Shown: positions 8,936 through 19,801 of the stretch, in pieces
Layout of the letters: every line of letters begins with the position of its first letter
How positions within the stretch are numbered: position 1 is the stretch's first letter
Assembly: GCA_902596045.1 (NCBI GenBank)
Contig: CACJSJ010000001.1
Location: 62,001 to 126,000 of the forward strand
Direction of reading: 5' to 3'
Origin: an uncultured Pelagibacteraceae bacterium
GTDB taxonomy: Bacteria; Pseudomonadota; Alphaproteobacteria; Pelagibacterales; Pelagibacteraceae
Length of the DNA: 64,000 nucleotides
Program-made: the position numbers and the translations under genes
The notes under the pieces: generated by a model
What the model saw: the letters and a program-made list of their open reading frames with translations, nothing else
Databases searched by the model: none
What the model was told of the DNA's origin: nothing

Positions 8936-9996
8936 AAAAACTAATAAAAACATCTGTTAGTTTTTTTGCTGTATTTGCTTTAATGGTAACTTTTTCATTA
9001 CAGCAAGTTACTGCAGCAGAAAAAATTAGATGGAAAGTACAATCTACTTTTAATACTGGTTGGCCTGCATTAGGAGATCCTGTTGCGCGTTTATCAGACA
9101 CATTAGACAGAGCGACTGATGGTAGAATTAAACTAAAGGTTTACGAGCCTGGAAAAATACTTCCACCATTAGAAATCTCACCTTCAATTAGTAAAGGTGA
9201 CTTACCAGCAGCTTATAACTACATGGCATATGACCAAGGAAGAATTCCAGCAGCAGTATTATTTGCAGCTGTACCATTTGGTATGGAGCCATGGGAATAT
9301 GCAGCTTGGTGGTTTGAGGGAGAAGGCGCTAAGTTAGCTAATGAAATATACAACAAACAAAATATTCAAGTTTTGTTGTGTAGTACAATTGGACCTGAAA
9401 CAGCTGGTTGGTATAGAAATCCTATAACTAGCCTAGGAGATCTTAAAGGTTTAAAAATTCGTTTCTCAGGTTTAGGAGGAATGGTTTTAAATGAAATAGG
9501 AGCTTCAGCTACTTTGATGGCTGGTGGAGAAATTTTTGCAGCTCTAGAAAAAGGAACTCTAGATGCAACTGAATATTCTATGCCTGCGATTGATGAAGTC
9601 TTAGGTTTTCATAAAATCACTAAGTTCAACCTATTTCCAGGTTGGCACCAAGTATCAACTTCAACTCATTTCATGATCAATTTAGATTTATGGAAAAAAA
9701 TGGGTGCAGCTGACCAAGCCTTATTTGAAATGGCTTGTACAGCAGCAGCTATGAGAGCAATTACAACTGGTGAATTTTTACAAGGTAAGCAAATTCAAAG
9801 CTTCCCAGGTAAAGGTGTAACAGCTGCTAGATTGCCTGATAGTGTATTGAGAGAACTACAAAAAGTAAGTGCTAGAGTAATGAAAGAAGAATCTGCTAAA
9901 GACGCTGACTTTGCTAAAGTGTGGGCTTCTCAACAAGCATTCATGAAAGAGTATGATGTTTGGCAAAAATGGGGATATTTACCTCGAAACTTTTAG
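8932..9996 (+). CDS. dctP: TRAP transporter periplasmic solute-binding protein (DctP, TakP-like)
   Basis: This is the extracytoplasmic receptor of a sodium-driven TRAP carboxylate transporter. The 354 residues start with a signal peptide (charged MKKLIK, a hydrophobic core, likely cleavage after VTAA near residue 29). AALEKGTLDATEY and the later LGFHKITKF plus FPGWHQ resemble the TakP/2-oxoacid subgroup of the family. The arginine in LKIRFSGLG is the usual carboxylate-binding arginine. A strong terminator hairpin separates it from dctQ, which would give more receptor than membrane subunits. The substrate is probably an organic acid; the exact one cannot be read. Confidence 0.92.
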   Translation: MKKLIKTSVSFFAVFALMVTFSLQQVTAAEKIRWKVQSTFNTGWPALGDPVARLSDTLDRATDGRIKLKVYEPGKILPPLEISPSISKGDLPAAYNYMAYDQGRIPAAVLFAAVPFGMEPWEYAAWWFEGEGAKLANEIYNKQNIQVLLCSTIGPETAGWYRNPITSLGDLKGLKIRFSGLGGMVLNEIGASATLMAGGEIFAALEKGTLDATEYSMPAIDEVLGFHKITKFNLFPGWHQVSTSTHFMINLDLWKKMGAADQALFEMACTAAAMRAITTGEFLQGKQIQSFPGKGVTAARLPDSVLRELQKVSARVMKEESAKDADFAKVWASQQAFMKEYDVWQKWGYLPRNF

Positions 9997-10028
9997 TATT
10001 TAATACTAGAAAAGTTGATTATAATAAT

Positions 10029-10063
10029 AAAAGCGGCCGGTTCCACCGGCTGCTTTTGTTTTT
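10029..10063 (+). terminator. strong intrinsic terminator between dctP and dctQ
   Basis: A 13-base left arm (10029-10041, AAAAGCGGCCGGT) pairs with 10045-10057 across a three-base loop, with a single G-U wobble, and leads into TTTTGTTTTT. It is G+C rich in an A+T rich genome. Lying inside the TRAP operon, it probably acts as a partial terminator that keeps dctQ and dctM below dctP. Confidence 0.85.
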
Positions 10064-10077
10064 AAAGAAAAGAATTT

Positions 10078-10647
10078 ATGTCTAAAGATTTTACATCTGT
10101 TGAAGGATCTCTTGATAAAAAGCTACAACTTAGACATACGCCTATAACAAAAAAAATTGATAATTTTGTTTTGCAGATAGGAGAAATTTTTAATTGGTTA
10201 TGGGTAATATTGATTGCAGTTATTATTTTAAATGTAGTCTTAAGATATGTATTTAAGAACGGAATGATTGAATTGGAGGAGCTACAATGGCATCTTTATT
10301 GTATCGGTTGGTTAGTCGGTTTATCCTCAACATATATAGTGGACTCTCATGTAAGAGTTGATGTTTTAAGCGAGAGGTTAAGTTATAGAAAAAAATTATG
10401 GTTTGAATTATTTGGTATTTTAATTTTATTTTTACCCTTTGTAATCCTTGTTCTTTATTATGCTGTTCCTTTCTTTGAATTATCATGGGCTTCAAGTGAA
10501 AGATCAACATCGGCCAACGGTTTACCAGCCAGATGGTTTGTAAAAGGTTTTTTAGTAATCAGTTTTTTCTTATTATTAATTTCTGGTTTCTCTAGAATTA
10601 CAAGAATAATACAAACGCTTAGGTTTGGATTAGAGGATAAAAGATGA
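10078..10647 (+). CDS. dctQ: TRAP transporter small permease subunit DctQ
   Basis: This 189-residue protein has four predicted membrane segments, with the family features of a conserved WxxELQWHLY-like segment (LEELQWHLYCIGWL) and VDSHVRVDVL. It is the small membrane partner of DctP and DctM. The start at 10078 follows the internal terminator by 15 bases. The end overlaps dctM in an ATGA, which indicates translational coupling. Confidence 0.9.
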   Translation: MSKDFTSVEGSLDKKLQLRHTPITKKIDNFVLQIGEIFNWLWVILIAVIILNVVLRYVFKNGMIELEELQWHLYCIGWLVGLSSTYIVDSHVRVDVLSERLSYRKKLWFELFGILILFLPFVILVLYYAVPFFELSWASSERSTSANGLPARWFVKGFLVISFFLLLISGFSRITRIIQTLRFGLEDKR

Positions 10648-12008
10648 TTTCATTAGTTACGGAATACTTTTTAGCAATCGCCCTATTTTTTAGTTTTATA
10701 ACATTAATATTTTATGGATTTCCTGTAGCTTGGACTATGGGTGGTTTAGGAGTGCTGTTTATATTTATTTCAATGCTTTCTGATAACTTGTTCGACACCT
10801 TTTATGGTGTTGATTTTGGATTTGCCTCCATGGTTGTTTATCGACTTTATGGAGTAATGGCCAACTGGGTTTTAGTTGCATTACCTATGTTTATTTTTAT
10901 GGGAATAATGATGGATAAATCTGGTATTGCAGAAGATCTTATGACCGATCTCTCTAAGTTATTTGGCAAAACAAGAGGCGGATTAGCGATCTCAATTGTA
11001 TTTATTGGAGTTTTGCTTGCTGCTTCTACAGGAATTATTGGTGCAGCCGTAGTATTGTTAACAATTTTAGGTGTACCTCTAATGTTAAAAAATAATTACA
11101 ATCCAAACTTAGCTTGTGGAGTTGTTTGTGCAACTGGGACTTTAGGAATTCTAATACCCCCAAGCATTATGCTGGTTATTATGGGAGACCAAGTGAGAAT
11201 ATCAGTTGGTGATTTATTTATGGGGGCTGTATTTCCAGGTCTATTACTTGGTTTGTTATATACAATTTTTATTGTTGTTTATGCTTATATGAACCCGAAA
11301 GCTGCACCACTCCCAAAAGACGCCGAACCGGTAGACTTAAAAATAGTTTTAAGAGTTTTAAAGTCTATCATACCACCAGCTTTATTAATTTTTGCTGTAT
11401 TAGGAAGTATATTCATGGGAATTGCTACTCCAACAGAAGCATCTGGAGTTGGAGCTTTAGGTGCATCTTTATTAGCTATAATTAGAGGAAGATTGTCATT
11501 TTCAGATTTGAAAATTGTAATTAGAAAAACAACCCATACCACAGCCTATATTTTTGCACTTTTTGTTGGTGCAACAATGTTTGCATTAATTTTAAGAGGT
11601 TTAGGTGGTGACGAATTAATAGAAGGAGCTCTTATGGCATTACCTTTTGGAACAAGTGGTGTTGTATTAGTTGTTTTGTTTGTAGCATTTTTATTAGGTT
11701 TCTTTTTAGATTGGATTGAAATTACATTAATAATTTTACCTTTTTTAGCGCCTGTAATGATGGATCTTGGAGTTGATATGGTTTGGTTTATTGTAATGTT
11801 TGCAGTGGTTTTACAAACTTCATTTATAACACCACCTGTTGGTTTTGCTCTATTTTATATGAAAGGTGTTGCCCCTCAAGGGATTACAATAACAAATATT
11901 TATAAGGGAATAATTCCATTTGTAATTCTTCAAGTGATAGCAGTTGCTATAGTATTTAATTTTCCAGAAATAGTTACATGGTTGCCTAAAGTAGCATACG
12001 GTCCATAA
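10644..12008 (+). CDS. dctM: TRAP transporter large permease subunit DctM
   Basis: The 454-residue protein is the sodium-coupled transport channel of the TRAP system, with about 12 hydrophobic segments. Typical DctM blocks are present: GILIPPSIMLVIMGDQ, TPTEASGVGALGA, and the C-terminal FITPPVGFALFYMKG. It begins inside the dctQ stop. A small gene for a secreted protein follows 17 bases later. Confidence 0.94.
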   Translation: MISLVTEYFLAIALFFSFITLIFYGFPVAWTMGGLGVLFIFISMLSDNLFDTFYGVDFGFASMVVYRLYGVMANWVLVALPMFIFMGIMMDKSGIAEDLMTDLSKLFGKTRGGLAISIVFIGVLLAASTGIIGAAVVLLTILGVPLMLKNNYNPNLACGVVCATGTLGILIPPSIMLVIMGDQVRISVGDLFMGAVFPGLLLGLLYTIFIVVYAYMNPKAAPLPKDAEPVDLKIVLRVLKSIIPPALLIFAVLGSIFMGIATPTEASGVGALGASLLAIIRGRLSFSDLKIVIRKTTHTTAYIFALFVGATMFALILRGLGGDELIEGALMALPFGTSGVVLVVLFVAFLLGFFLDWIEITLIILPFLAPVMMDLGVDMVWFIVMFAVVLQTSFITPPVGFALFYMKGVAPQGITITNIYKGIIPFVILQVIAVAIVFNFPEIVTWLPKVAYGP

Positions 12009-12025
12009 AATAAAAATTAATTAAG

Positions 12026-12469
12026 ATGAACAAAATGAAATTAGCGATTACAACTATATTAATATTAATCTTATCAAATTTTGCTAAAGCTGATCTAAAT
12101 ATCTCATTAAAAGATTATTTAGATGGAAAAGACCTAGAAAAAGGATCAACTCAGATATATCTTCTTAAAAGATGTAGTTCAGTTTACGCATATGCATCTG
12201 GGATTGTGCTCAAGTCTGATGCAGTATCTTCAAAAAATTTTATAGAGATTTCAAATAACTTATTATTTAAATCTGTAGAGTTAATGGTAATCGAAGAAAA
12301 TAAAAAGCTAGAGGAAGCTCAAGAAGAAGCTGAAAATAATAGAAAAGAGTTATTCAGTAATTACATAGCAGACGGTAAAAAAAATTGGGAAAAAAACAAA
12401 TCTCACTTTAAAGGCTCATATATATCAGATGATATGGCTATCTGCTCTAGGCTTATTAAAGAAGACTAA
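12026..12469 (+). CDS. secreted protein of unknown function
   Basis: The 147-residue protein starts with a clear signal peptide (MNKMKLAITTILILILSNFA, likely cleavage after AKA near residue 22). The mature part is about 125 residues, mostly polar and helical, with two cysteines (in LKRCSSVY and AICSRLI) and an E/K-rich stretch around residues 92-108. I do not recognise a family. Its place 17 bases behind dctM suggests co-expression with the TRAP genes. It could be an accessory periplasmic factor or simply an unrelated small protein. Confidence 0.75.
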   Translation: MNKMKLAITTILILILSNFAKADLNISLKDYLDGKDLEKGSTQIYLLKRCSSVYAYASGIVLKSDAVSSKNFIEISNNLLFKSVELMVIEENKKLEEAQEEAENNRKELFSNYIADGKKNWEKNKSHFKGSYISDDMAICSRLIKED

Positions 12470-12491
12470 AATAAAAATTTAAATTTTTATT
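12470..12491. terminator. perfect 22-base A/T palindrome after the TRAP region
   Basis: Bases 12470-12491 read AATAAAAATTT and its exact reverse complement. The palindrome begins on the last-but-one base after the TAA of the secreted-protein gene and contains no G or C. It could end TRAP transcription before mdh, but pure A/T hairpins are weak and such palindromes arise easily in this genome. Confidence 0.3.
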
Positions 12492-12529
12492 GAATAATTA
12501 TAAGTTATCAATAAAAGATAAGCTCAATT

Positions 12530-13495
12530 ATGAAAAAAAAAATTTCCTTAATTGGCGCAGGACAAATAGGTGGCACACTTGCTCACTTAATTGGAACAAA
12601 AGAAGTAGCAAACGAAGTAGTCCTTTTTGATGTAGCTAGTGGAATTGCTAAAGGAAAAGCTTTAGATATTGCCCAATCGTCATCTGTTGATGGTTTTAAT
12701 GTAAAATTTTCAGGAACAGATAATTATCAAGATATTAAAGACTCTGATGTGATTATAATTACCGCAGGTGTTCCAAGAAAACCTGGTATGAGCAGAGACG
12801 ATCTATTAGGTATTAATTTAAAAATTATTAAACAAGTTGCTGAAGGGGTGAAAAAAAATGCACCTAATGCTTTTGTAATTTGTATTACAAATCCTTTAGA
12901 TGTAATGGTTATGGCTTTTCAAAAATTTTCAGGATTACCAGCAAATAAAGTAGTTGGTATGGCTGGAATTTTAGATAGCTCTAGATTCAAATTATTTTTG
13001 TCTTTAGAACTTAATGTTCCTGTAAAAGAAATAGATGCAATGGTTATGGGTGGTCATGGAGACACCATGGTACCAATGCCTAGATTTACCAAAGTATCAG
13101 GAAAACCTTTACTTGATCTAGTAAAAGAGGGAAAAATTTCCCAAGAAAGATTGGAAGAAATAAATCAGAGAACTAGAGATGGCGGAGCTGAAATAGTTAA
13201 ATACCTTGAAAAAGGATCTGCATTTTATGCGCCAGCGGCATCAGGGGTTCAGATGGCAGAAGCATACTTAAATGATGAAAAAAAATTACTACCATGTGCT
13301 ATTCAATTAAATGGAGAGTATGGGGTAAACAATGTTTATGCAGGTGTTCCAGTGATTATAGGGAAAGATGGAGTGGAAAAAATTGAGCAAATTGATTTAG
13401 ATGATAAAGAAAAAAAAGAATTTATGCATTCTATCGATGCAGTTAAAACCCTTTGGGAAGCGGCATCTAAAATAGATCCTGATCTTTCTAAGTAA
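12530..13495 (+). CDS. mdh: malate dehydrogenase
   Basis: The enzyme oxidises malate to oxaloacetate with NAD in the TCA cycle. The 321-residue protein is of the LDH-like type found in alphaproteobacteria. It has the nucleotide-binding [12 protein letters not shown], the substrate arginines in [14 protein letters not shown], and the catalytic histidine in [13 protein letters not shown]. The gene leads a TCA operon: sucC follows after two bases. Confidence 0.96.
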   Translation: MKKKISLIGAGQIGGTLAHLIGTKEVANEVVLFDVASGIAKGKALDIAQSSSVDGFNVKFSGTDNYQDIKDSDVIIITAGVPRKPGMSRDDLLGINLKIIKQVAEGVKKNAPNAFVICITNPLDVMVMAFQKFSGLPANKVVGMAGILDSSRFKLFLSLELNVPVKEIDAMVMGGHGDTMVPMPRFTKVSGKPLLDLVKEGKISQERLEEINQRTRDGGAEIVKYLEKGSAFYAPAASGVQMAEAYLNDEKKLLPCAIQLNGEYGVNNVYAGVPVIIGKDGVEKIEQIDLDDKEKKEFMHSIDAVKTLWEAASKIDPDLSK

Positions 13496-13497
13496 TA

Positions 13498-14658
13498 ATG
13501 AATATTCACGAACATCAAGCTAAGCAAATTCTAAAAAAATATGGAGCAAGTGTTCCAGAAGGTGTTTTTGCTCTAACTGTAGATAAATTAGTGGAAAAAG
13601 CAAAATCATTAAATACAAAAAAATATGTTTTAAAAGCCCAAATACATGCTGGCGGAAGAGGAAAAGCAGGGGGAGTTAAAATATTAGATTCTATTGAAGA
13701 GTTAAATGAGGCTGCAAAAGAGATGATGGGAAAAACTTTAGTCACTCATCAAACAGGTCCTGAAGGAAGAGAAGTAAAGAGATTATATGTTGAAGAGTCA
13801 TCAAACATAGACAAAGAGTTTTATTTATCTTGTTTAGTAGATAGAGCTAGTTCTAAAATAGCTTTCATATCTAGCGACCAAGGTGGAATGGATATAGAAG
13901 AGGTGGCGAGTAGTTCCCCTGAAAAAATCATAACAACTAAAGTTGATATGAATAATGAAATTTCAGACAAAGATTGTGAGGAGATAATTAAAATCTTTAA
14001 CTTAAATGATAGTGTTAAAACACAAGCAATTTCAATAATAAAATCAATTTATCAAATGTTCGTAAGCATAGATGCAAATATGGTTGAGATCAATCCACTA
14101 ATCTTAACTAAGGAAAAGAAAATAATTTGTTTAGATGCAAAAGTAAACTTTGATTCTAACGCTTTATTCAGACACCCTGAAATTGTTGAGTTAAGAGATT
14201 TAAATGAAGAGGATCCAACAGAAATAGAAGCAAGCAAACATGATTTAGCTTACATAAAATTGGATGGAAGTATTGGTTGTATGGTTAATGGCGCAGGTTT
14301 AGCTATGGCAACTATGGACATAATTAAACTATATGGAAAAGAGCCAGCTAATTTCTTAGATGTTGGGGGTGGTGCTTCCAAAGAAAAAGTCTCTGCAGCT
14401 TTTAAAATAATTTTATCAGATAAAAATGTTAAAGGAATTTTAATTAATATTTTTGGAGGAATAATGAGATGTGATGTTCTTGCTCAAGGAGTTGTAGATG
14501 CAGCTAAAGAAATAAATATCAATGTTCCTTTAGTTGTAAGACTTGCAGGAACAAATTTTATAGAAGGAAAAGAGATATTAGATAACTCAGGATTAAAATT
14601 AATTTCTGCTGATAATTTAGATGACGCTGCTCAAAAAATTGTTGAGGCAATAAAATAG
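13498..14658 (+). CDS. sucC: succinyl-CoA synthetase (ADP-forming) beta subunit
   Basis: SucC is the ATP-grasp subunit that, with SucD, converts succinyl-CoA to succinate with formation of ATP. It begins with the family signature [30 protein letters not shown] forms part of the nucleotide site, and [14 protein letters not shown] lies at the C-terminal interface. The 386-residue length is standard. It is tightly packed between mdh and sucD. Confidence 0.97.
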   Translation: MNIHEHQAKQILKKYGASVPEGVFALTVDKLVEKAKSLNTKKYVLKAQIHAGGRGKAGGVKILDSIEELNEAAKEMMGKTLVTHQTGPEGREVKRLYVEESSNIDKEFYLSCLVDRASSKIAFISSDQGGMDIEEVASSSPEKIITTKVDMNNEISDKDCEEIIKIFNLNDSVKTQAISIIKSIYQMFVSIDANMVEINPLILTKEKKIICLDAKVNFDSNALFRHPEIVELRDLNEEDPTEIEASKHDLAYIKLDGSIGCMVNGAGLAMATMDIIKLYGKEPANFLDVGGGASKEKVSAAFKIILSDKNVKGILINIFGGIMRCDVLAQGVVDAAKEININVPLVVRLAGTNFIEGKEILDNSGLKLISADNLDDAAQKIVEAIK

Positions 14659-14659
14659 A

Positions 14660-15535
14660 ATGTCTGTATTAATAAATAAAAATACAAAAGTAATTTGTCA
14701 GGGTTTTACAGGAGCACATGGAACTTTTCATTCAGAACAAGCAATTAAATATGGAACCAACTTAGTTGGCGGAGTAACACCCAAAAAAGGTGGTCAAAAA
14801 CATTTAGAGAGACCAGTTTTTAATAGTGTAATGGAAGCAAAAAATGAAGTTGGTGCGGATGCTTCAATGATTTATGTCCCAGCAAAATTTGCCGCTTCAG
14901 CTATTATAGAAGCGATAGATTCTTCTGTAGAATTAATTGTGTGTATTACAGAGGGAATACCAGTTCAGGATATGCTTAAAGTAAAACAAAAATTAAAAGG
15001 TTCAAAAAGCAGATTAATAGGACCTAATTGCCCAGGAATAATAACACCTGATGAATGTAAAATTGGAATTATGCCCGGAAATATTCATAAAAAAGGATCA
15101 GTTGGAATTGTATCTAGATCTGGAACTCTAACTTACGAGGCTGTTGCACAAACAACTGAGAATGGATTAGGTCAATCAACATGTATAGGTATTGGAGGTG
15201 ATCCAATTAATGGAACAAACTTTATTGATTGTTTGGATTTATTTTTGAGTGACGATGAGACAGAGTCAATTTTAATGATAGGTGAAATTGGAGGAACAGC
15301 AGAGGAAGAGGCTGCAGAATTTGTTAAAAATCATAAAATTAGTAAACCAATAGTTGGATTTATCGCTGGTATTACAGCCCCTCCAGGAAGAAGAATGGGT
15401 CATGCTGGAGCTATTATTTCAGGTGGAAAAGGTGGTGCCAAGGATAAGATTAATAAAATGGAGGAATCTGGAATTACTGTTGCTAAATCTCCATCAATTA
15501 TTGGAAAAACTTTATTTAATAAACTGTCTAATTGA
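14660..15535 (+). CDS. sucD: succinyl-CoA synthetase (ADP-forming) alpha subunit
   Basis: SucD binds CoA through its N-terminal Rossmann domain ([17 protein letters not shown]) and carries the phosphorylated histidine in [10 protein letters not shown] (bases about 15394-15420). [12 protein letters not shown] and IGGDPINGT are further family blocks. The 291 residues match the usual length. It starts one base after sucC; sucA follows after 34 bases. Confidence 0.97.
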   Translation: MSVLINKNTKVICQGFTGAHGTFHSEQAIKYGTNLVGGVTPKKGGQKHLERPVFNSVMEAKNEVGADASMIYVPAKFAASAIIEAIDSSVELIVCITEGIPVQDMLKVKQKLKGSKSRLIGPNCPGIITPDECKIGIMPGNIHKKGSVGIVSRSGTLTYEAVAQTTENGLGQSTCIGIGGDPINGTNFIDCLDLFLSDDETESILMIGEIGGTAEEEAAEFVKNHKISKPIVGFIAGITAPPGRRMGHAGAIISGGKGGAKDKINKMEESGITVAKSPSIIGKTLFNKLSN

Positions 15536-15569
15536 AAAATATTATTAGAGGATTATATTAAATTAAAAG

Positions 15570-18476
15570 ATGTCTTCATCAAAAAATCTTGAATTCGAAA
15601 AAACTTCATTTTTGAATAAATCCAACAGTGCATTTATTGAGCAAATGTATCTTAAATTTATTAATGAGGACACAGATTTACCTGAAAGTTGGAGAGACTA
15701 TTTTGAGGGAATTGGAGATGAGTTAAATGTTATTGCAAAAGAAATCAACGGACCTTCATGGGGACCAAAAAAAAATAAAGTAAATATTGATGAACTTCAG
15801 AAAAAAATTGATAAAGAAGAAGATTCTAATAGTGAAACAGTTTACGCTAATAATACCAATATAAATTTATCTAGATCAAATGAAGACTCAATAAAAGCAG
15901 TTTCGATGATAAGATCTTATAGGCAAAGAGGACATCTTATTGCTAAATTAGATCCACTTGGATTATTAAAATCAGATTATTTAGATGAGCTTCATCCAGA
16001 GTCTTTTGGTTTCAAAAAAGAAGATTATAAAAAGAATATTTATTTAGGTGGAATTATTAATAAACAAAACTCCAATATTAAAGAAATATTAGGTTTTTTG
16101 AAAAGAACTTATTGTGGACCAATTGGCTATGAATATATGCATATTTCAAATCCAACTGAAAGAAAATGGTTTAGAGATAGAGTAGAAAAGTCAAAAGATA
16201 ATATGAATTTTACCACAAATGGTAAAGAAGCAATATTAAATAAATTAATTCAAGCAGAAGGTTTTGAAAAATTTCTTCATAAAAAATATGTTGGAACCAA
16301 AAGATTTGGGCTAGATGGTGGTGAGAGTTTAATACCTGCTTTAGAGCAAATAATTAAGATTGGTAGTCAATCTCAAGTTAAAGAGGTTAAAATTGGTATG
16401 TCGCATAGAGGAAGATTAAATGTTTTAGCTAATGTATTACAAAAATCTTATAAAAAAATATTTAATGAGTTTGCAGGAGAATTTGCTACATCTTCTGATG
16501 AAGAAGCGGGTGATGTTAAGTATCACCTGGGAGCTTCCTCAAATAGAGAATTTGATGGAAATTCAGTACATGTAAGTTTAACAGATAATCCATCTCATTT
16601 AGAAGCTGTTAATCCAGTTGTTCTTGGTCAAACTAGAGCAAAACAATTTTTTCATAAAGACAAAGAGAGAAAAAAAGTAATACCTATATTAATCCATGGT
16701 GATGCTGCTTTTGCAGGCCAAGGAGTAGTTGCGGAATGTTTTGCAATGTCTGGTTTACCAGGTCATAATACAGGAGGTACAATACATATTATTGTTAATA
16801 ATCAAATTGGTTTTACAACTAGCCCAAGATTTGCTCGTTCATCTCCATACCCTTCTGATATTGCGAAAATGGTTGATGCACCAATCATACATGCTAATGG
16901 TGACAATCCAGAAGCAGTTGTTTATGCAGCCAGAATAGCGACTGATTTTAGATTAAAATTTAATAGAGATGTAGTAGTAGACTTAATTTGTTATAGGAGA
17001 TTTGGACATAACGAAGGAGACGAACCATCATTTACACAACCTTTAATGTATGAAAAAATAAGATCTCATCCGTCAACAGTAAAAGTCTATGGAAAAAAAT
17101 TAGTAGATGAAAAAATAATGTCCAATGAAAACTTAGATGATTCAATTAAAAAATTCAAAGTTTTACTAGATGACCAGTTTAAAAATGCAAAAGATTATAA
17201 ACCTAAAATCGAATGGTTTGAAGGTACTTGGTCTGCATACAAGCCAGAAAAAGGTAAAGATAAACGTGGTGTAACAGGTGCTGATACAAAAAAATTAATA
17301 GCAATTTCTGAAAAAATTAATTCTTTATCTAATGACCTAAATATTCACAAAACAATTTTAAAAATATTTAATAATAGAAAAGAAGCTGTAAAAAAAGGGT
17401 CTAATATTGATTGGTCAACCGCAGAAGCACTAGCTTTTGGGTCTTTATTAGCAGAAGGATACCCAGTAAGGTTAGTAGGTCAAGACTCTGGAAGAGGAAC
17501 TTTTAGTCAAAGACACTCTGTATTAAGAAATCAAAAAGACAATAGTCGATATATTCCGTTAAATAATATTTCAAATAGTCAAAAACAATTCGAGGTAGTA
17601 GATAGTTTTTTATCTGAACTTGCTGTTCTAGGTTTTGAGTATGGCTATAGCCTAGTAGAGCCAAATACACTTACGCTTTGGGAGGCTCAATTTGGAGATT
17701 TTGCAAATGGTGCACAAGTTGTAATTGATCAATTTATTGCATCTGGAGAAAGAAAGTGGAGAAGAGCTTCTGGGCTAGTAATGTTATTACCACATGGATA
17801 TGAAGGTCAAGGACCAGAACATTCATCTGCTAGATTAGAAAGATTCTTACAATTATGTTCGAATGATAATATGCAAGTTATGAATTGCACAACACCTGCA
17901 AATTATTTTCATGCTTTAAGAAGACAAATGCATAGAGATTTTAGAAAACCGTTAATTATAATGACACCTAAATCATTATTGAGAAATAAATATTGTGTAT
18001 CTTATTTGGAGGATTTTAGTAAAGAAAACTCTTTTCATCGCGTTTTATGGGATCATGCAATAGATCCAAAATTAAAAGGTTTTATAAAACTTCAAAAAAG
18101 TTCAAAAATTAGAAAAGTAATTTTATGTTCAGGCAAAGTTTATTTTGATTTGCTTGAAGCTAGGGAAAAATTAAAAGTTGATGATATTATTTTATATAGA
18201 ATCGAACAGCTTTATCCATTTCCTGCAAAAGCACTTGTTAAAGAACTTAAACCTTATGCAAAATCTGCAACATTTCATTGGTGTCAAGAAGAACCAAAAA
18301 ATATGGGTGCTTGGTTTTCAGTGAGGGATTATATACAATGGACATTAGATAATATTAGAGCTAATAATAATAAAATTTCTTATATAGGAAGAAATCCAGA
18401 TGCATCCCCAGCAACAGGGTATGCAAAAAGACATATTTCTCAGCAACAAGAAATTATAAAAAAAGTATTTGAATAA
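15570..18476 (+). CDS. sucA: 2-oxoglutarate dehydrogenase E1 component
   Basis: This thiamine-diphosphate enzyme decarboxylates 2-oxoglutarate and passes the succinyl group to SucB. The 968-residue protein starts with the SucB-binding segment ([17 protein letters not shown]). It has the ThDP/Mg region [12 protein letters not shown] with [10 protein letters not shown], and the C-terminal half holds [17 protein letters not shown] and [16 protein letters not shown]. It is the main carbon-flux enzyme of this operon. The upstream GAGGA-type ribosome site at about 15548 is rather distant from the ATG. Confidence 0.97.
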   Translation: MSSSKNLEFEKTSFLNKSNSAFIEQMYLKFINEDTDLPESWRDYFEGIGDELNVIAKEINGPSWGPKKNKVNIDELQKKIDKEEDSNSETVYANNTNINLSRSNEDSIKAVSMIRSYRQRGHLIAKLDPLGLLKSDYLDELHPESFGFKKEDYKKNIYLGGIINKQNSNIKEILGFLKRTYCGPIGYEYMHISNPTERKWFRDRVEKSKDNMNFTTNGKEAILNKLIQAEGFEKFLHKKYVGTKRFGLDGGESLIPALEQIIKIGSQSQVKEVKIGMSHRGRLNVLANVLQKSYKKIFNEFAGEFATSSDEEAGDVKYHLGASSNREFDGNSVHVSLTDNPSHLEAVNPVVLGQTRAKQFFHKDKERKKVIPILIHGDAAFAGQGVVAECFAMSGLPGHNTGGTIHIIVNNQIGFTTSPRFARSSPYPSDIAKMVDAPIIHANGDNPEAVVYAARIATDFRLKFNRDVVVDLICYRRFGHNEGDEPSFTQPLMYEKIRSHPSTVKVYGKKLVDEKIMSNENLDDSIKKFKVLLDDQFKNAKDYKPKIEWFEGTWSAYKPEKGKDKRGVTGADTKKLIAISEKINSLSNDLNIHKTILKIFNNRKEAVKKGSNIDWSTAEALAFGSLLAEGYPVRLVGQDSGRGTFSQRHSVLRNQKDNSRYIPLNNISNSQKQFEVVDSFLSELAVLGFEYGYSLVEPNTLTLWEAQFGDFANGAQVVIDQFIASGERKWRRASGLVMLLPHGYEGQGPEHSSARLERFLQLCSNDNMQVMNCTTPANYFHALRRQMHRDFRKPLIIMTPKSLLRNKYCVSYLEDFSKENSFHRVLWDHAIDPKLKGFIKLQKSSKIRKVILCSGKVYFDLLEAREKLKVDDIILYRIEQLYPFPAKALVKELKPYAKSATFHWCQEEPKNMGAWFSVRDYIQWTLDNIRANNNKISYIGRNPDASPATGYAKRHISQQQEIIKKVFE

Positions 18477-18481
18477 GAATA

Positions 18482-19801
18482 ATGAGTGAAAAAATTGTAG
18501 TCCCAGTTCTTGGAGAAAGTATTACTGAAGCGACAGTTTCAAAGTGGTTAAAAAACGAAGGTGACACGGTAGATGTAGATGAACCTATTGTTGAATTAGA
18601 GACGGATAAAGTAAATTTAGAAGTTCCATCACCAATTAGTGGCATCTTATCAGAAATTAATTCTAAAGATGGAGCAACTGTAGAGGTGGGAGCCTTATTA
18701 GGAACAGTCACAACAAGCGGAAAAGAGGCTATAAAAAAAAATAAGATTAACAAAATTGAACCTACACCAAAAGAAGACAACATTGTAAACTTAGAAGTTT
18801 CACAACAAGAGCCTAATGTTTTTGACAAAGAACCTCGAGAAGATTTTAAAAATGAAGAACCATTAGTTTTAAAAGATGAAGAGGAACCTTTAATTTTAAC
18901 AAATGAAATTAAAAAAGAAATAGTTTCAAATAATAAGACTGAAAACCAAACTTTATCACCGGCTGTAAGAAAAATTATTGATGAAAATGAAATAGATATA
19001 CAAACTATTAAAGGTACTGGAAAAGATGGGAGAATCTTAAAAGGTGATCTTATTAGTTTAATGGGATCAAAACCCCAGCCATCTAAGAGAAAAATTAAAT
19101 ATGGTCTGGAAGAAAGAATTAAAATGACCAGATTAAGACAAACTATTGCAAAAAGATTAAAACAAGCACAAGAAAACGCTGCATTATTAACTACCTTTAA
19201 TGAAGTTGATATGTCTAGAATAATGGAAATGAGAAAAGAAAATCAAGATGATTTCCAGGGCAAGTATGGAATTAAGTTAGGTTTTATGTCTTTTTTCGTA
19301 AAGGCTTGTATAGTAGCTCTTAAATCTTTTCCAGCAGTTAATGCTGAAATAGATGGTGAAAATATAATCTATAAAAATTATTATAATATTAGTTTTGCAG
19401 TTGGAACAGAAAAAGGTTTGGTAGTTCCTGTTTTGAAAAATGCAGATGAGTTATCATTTGCTGAAATTGAAAAAAGTATTAAAGAAATTTCAGAAAAAGC
19501 TATAAATGGAAAACTTACAATTGAAGATCTTCAAGGTGGAACTTTTACTATAAGTAATGGCGGTGTATACGGTTCAATGCTATCAACACCAATTTTAAAT
19601 TTACCTCAATCAGGTGTTTTAGGTATGCATAATATTGTTGAAAGACCAGTTGTAGTTGATGGAGAAATCAAGGTTAGACCGATTATGTATTTAGCTTTAT
19701 CTTATGATCATAGAATCATTGATGGAAAAGAGTCAGTCTCTTTTTTAAAAATGATTAAAGAAAATTTAGAGGATCCAAGAAGGTTGTTTTTAAATATTTA
19801 G
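18482..19801 (+). CDS. sucB: dihydrolipoamide succinyltransferase (2-oxoglutarate dehydrogenase E2)
   Basis: SucB accepts the succinyl group on a lipoyl arm and hands it to CoA. One lipoyl domain is present, with the modified lysine in [12 protein letters not shown] (about residue 41). A charged linker of about 80 residues follows, then a peripheral subunit-binding domain ([20 protein letters not shown]). The catalytic domain ends with the active-site histidine in [10 protein letters not shown]. At 439 residues it is of normal size. The gene lies five bases after sucA and abuts lpd. Confidence 0.97.
   Translation: MSEKIVVPVLGESITEATVSKWLKNEGDTVDVDEPIVELETDKVNLEVPSPISGILSEINSKDGATVEVGALLGTVTTSGKEAIKKNKINKIEPTPKEDNIVNLEVSQQEPNVFDKEPREDFKNEEPLVLKDEEEPLILTNEIKKEIVSNNKTENQTLSPAVRKIIDENEIDIQTIKGTGKDGRILKGDLISLMGSKPQPSKRKIKYGLEERIKMTRLRQTIAKRLKQAQENAALLTTFNEVDMSRIMEMRKENQDDFQGKYGIKLGFMSFFVKACIVALKSFPAVNAEIDGENIIYKNYYNISFAVGTEKGLVVPVLKNADELSFAEIEKSIKEISEKAINGKLTIEDLQGGTFTISNGGVYGSMLSTPILNLPQSGVLGMHNIVERPVVVDGEIKVRPIMYLALSYDHRIIDGKESVSFLKMIKENLEDPRRLFLNI

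Noticed and set aside
10253-10510. 85-codon open frame antisense to dctQ
   Set aside because: It is a shadow of a membrane protein gene with no recognisable motif or start signal.
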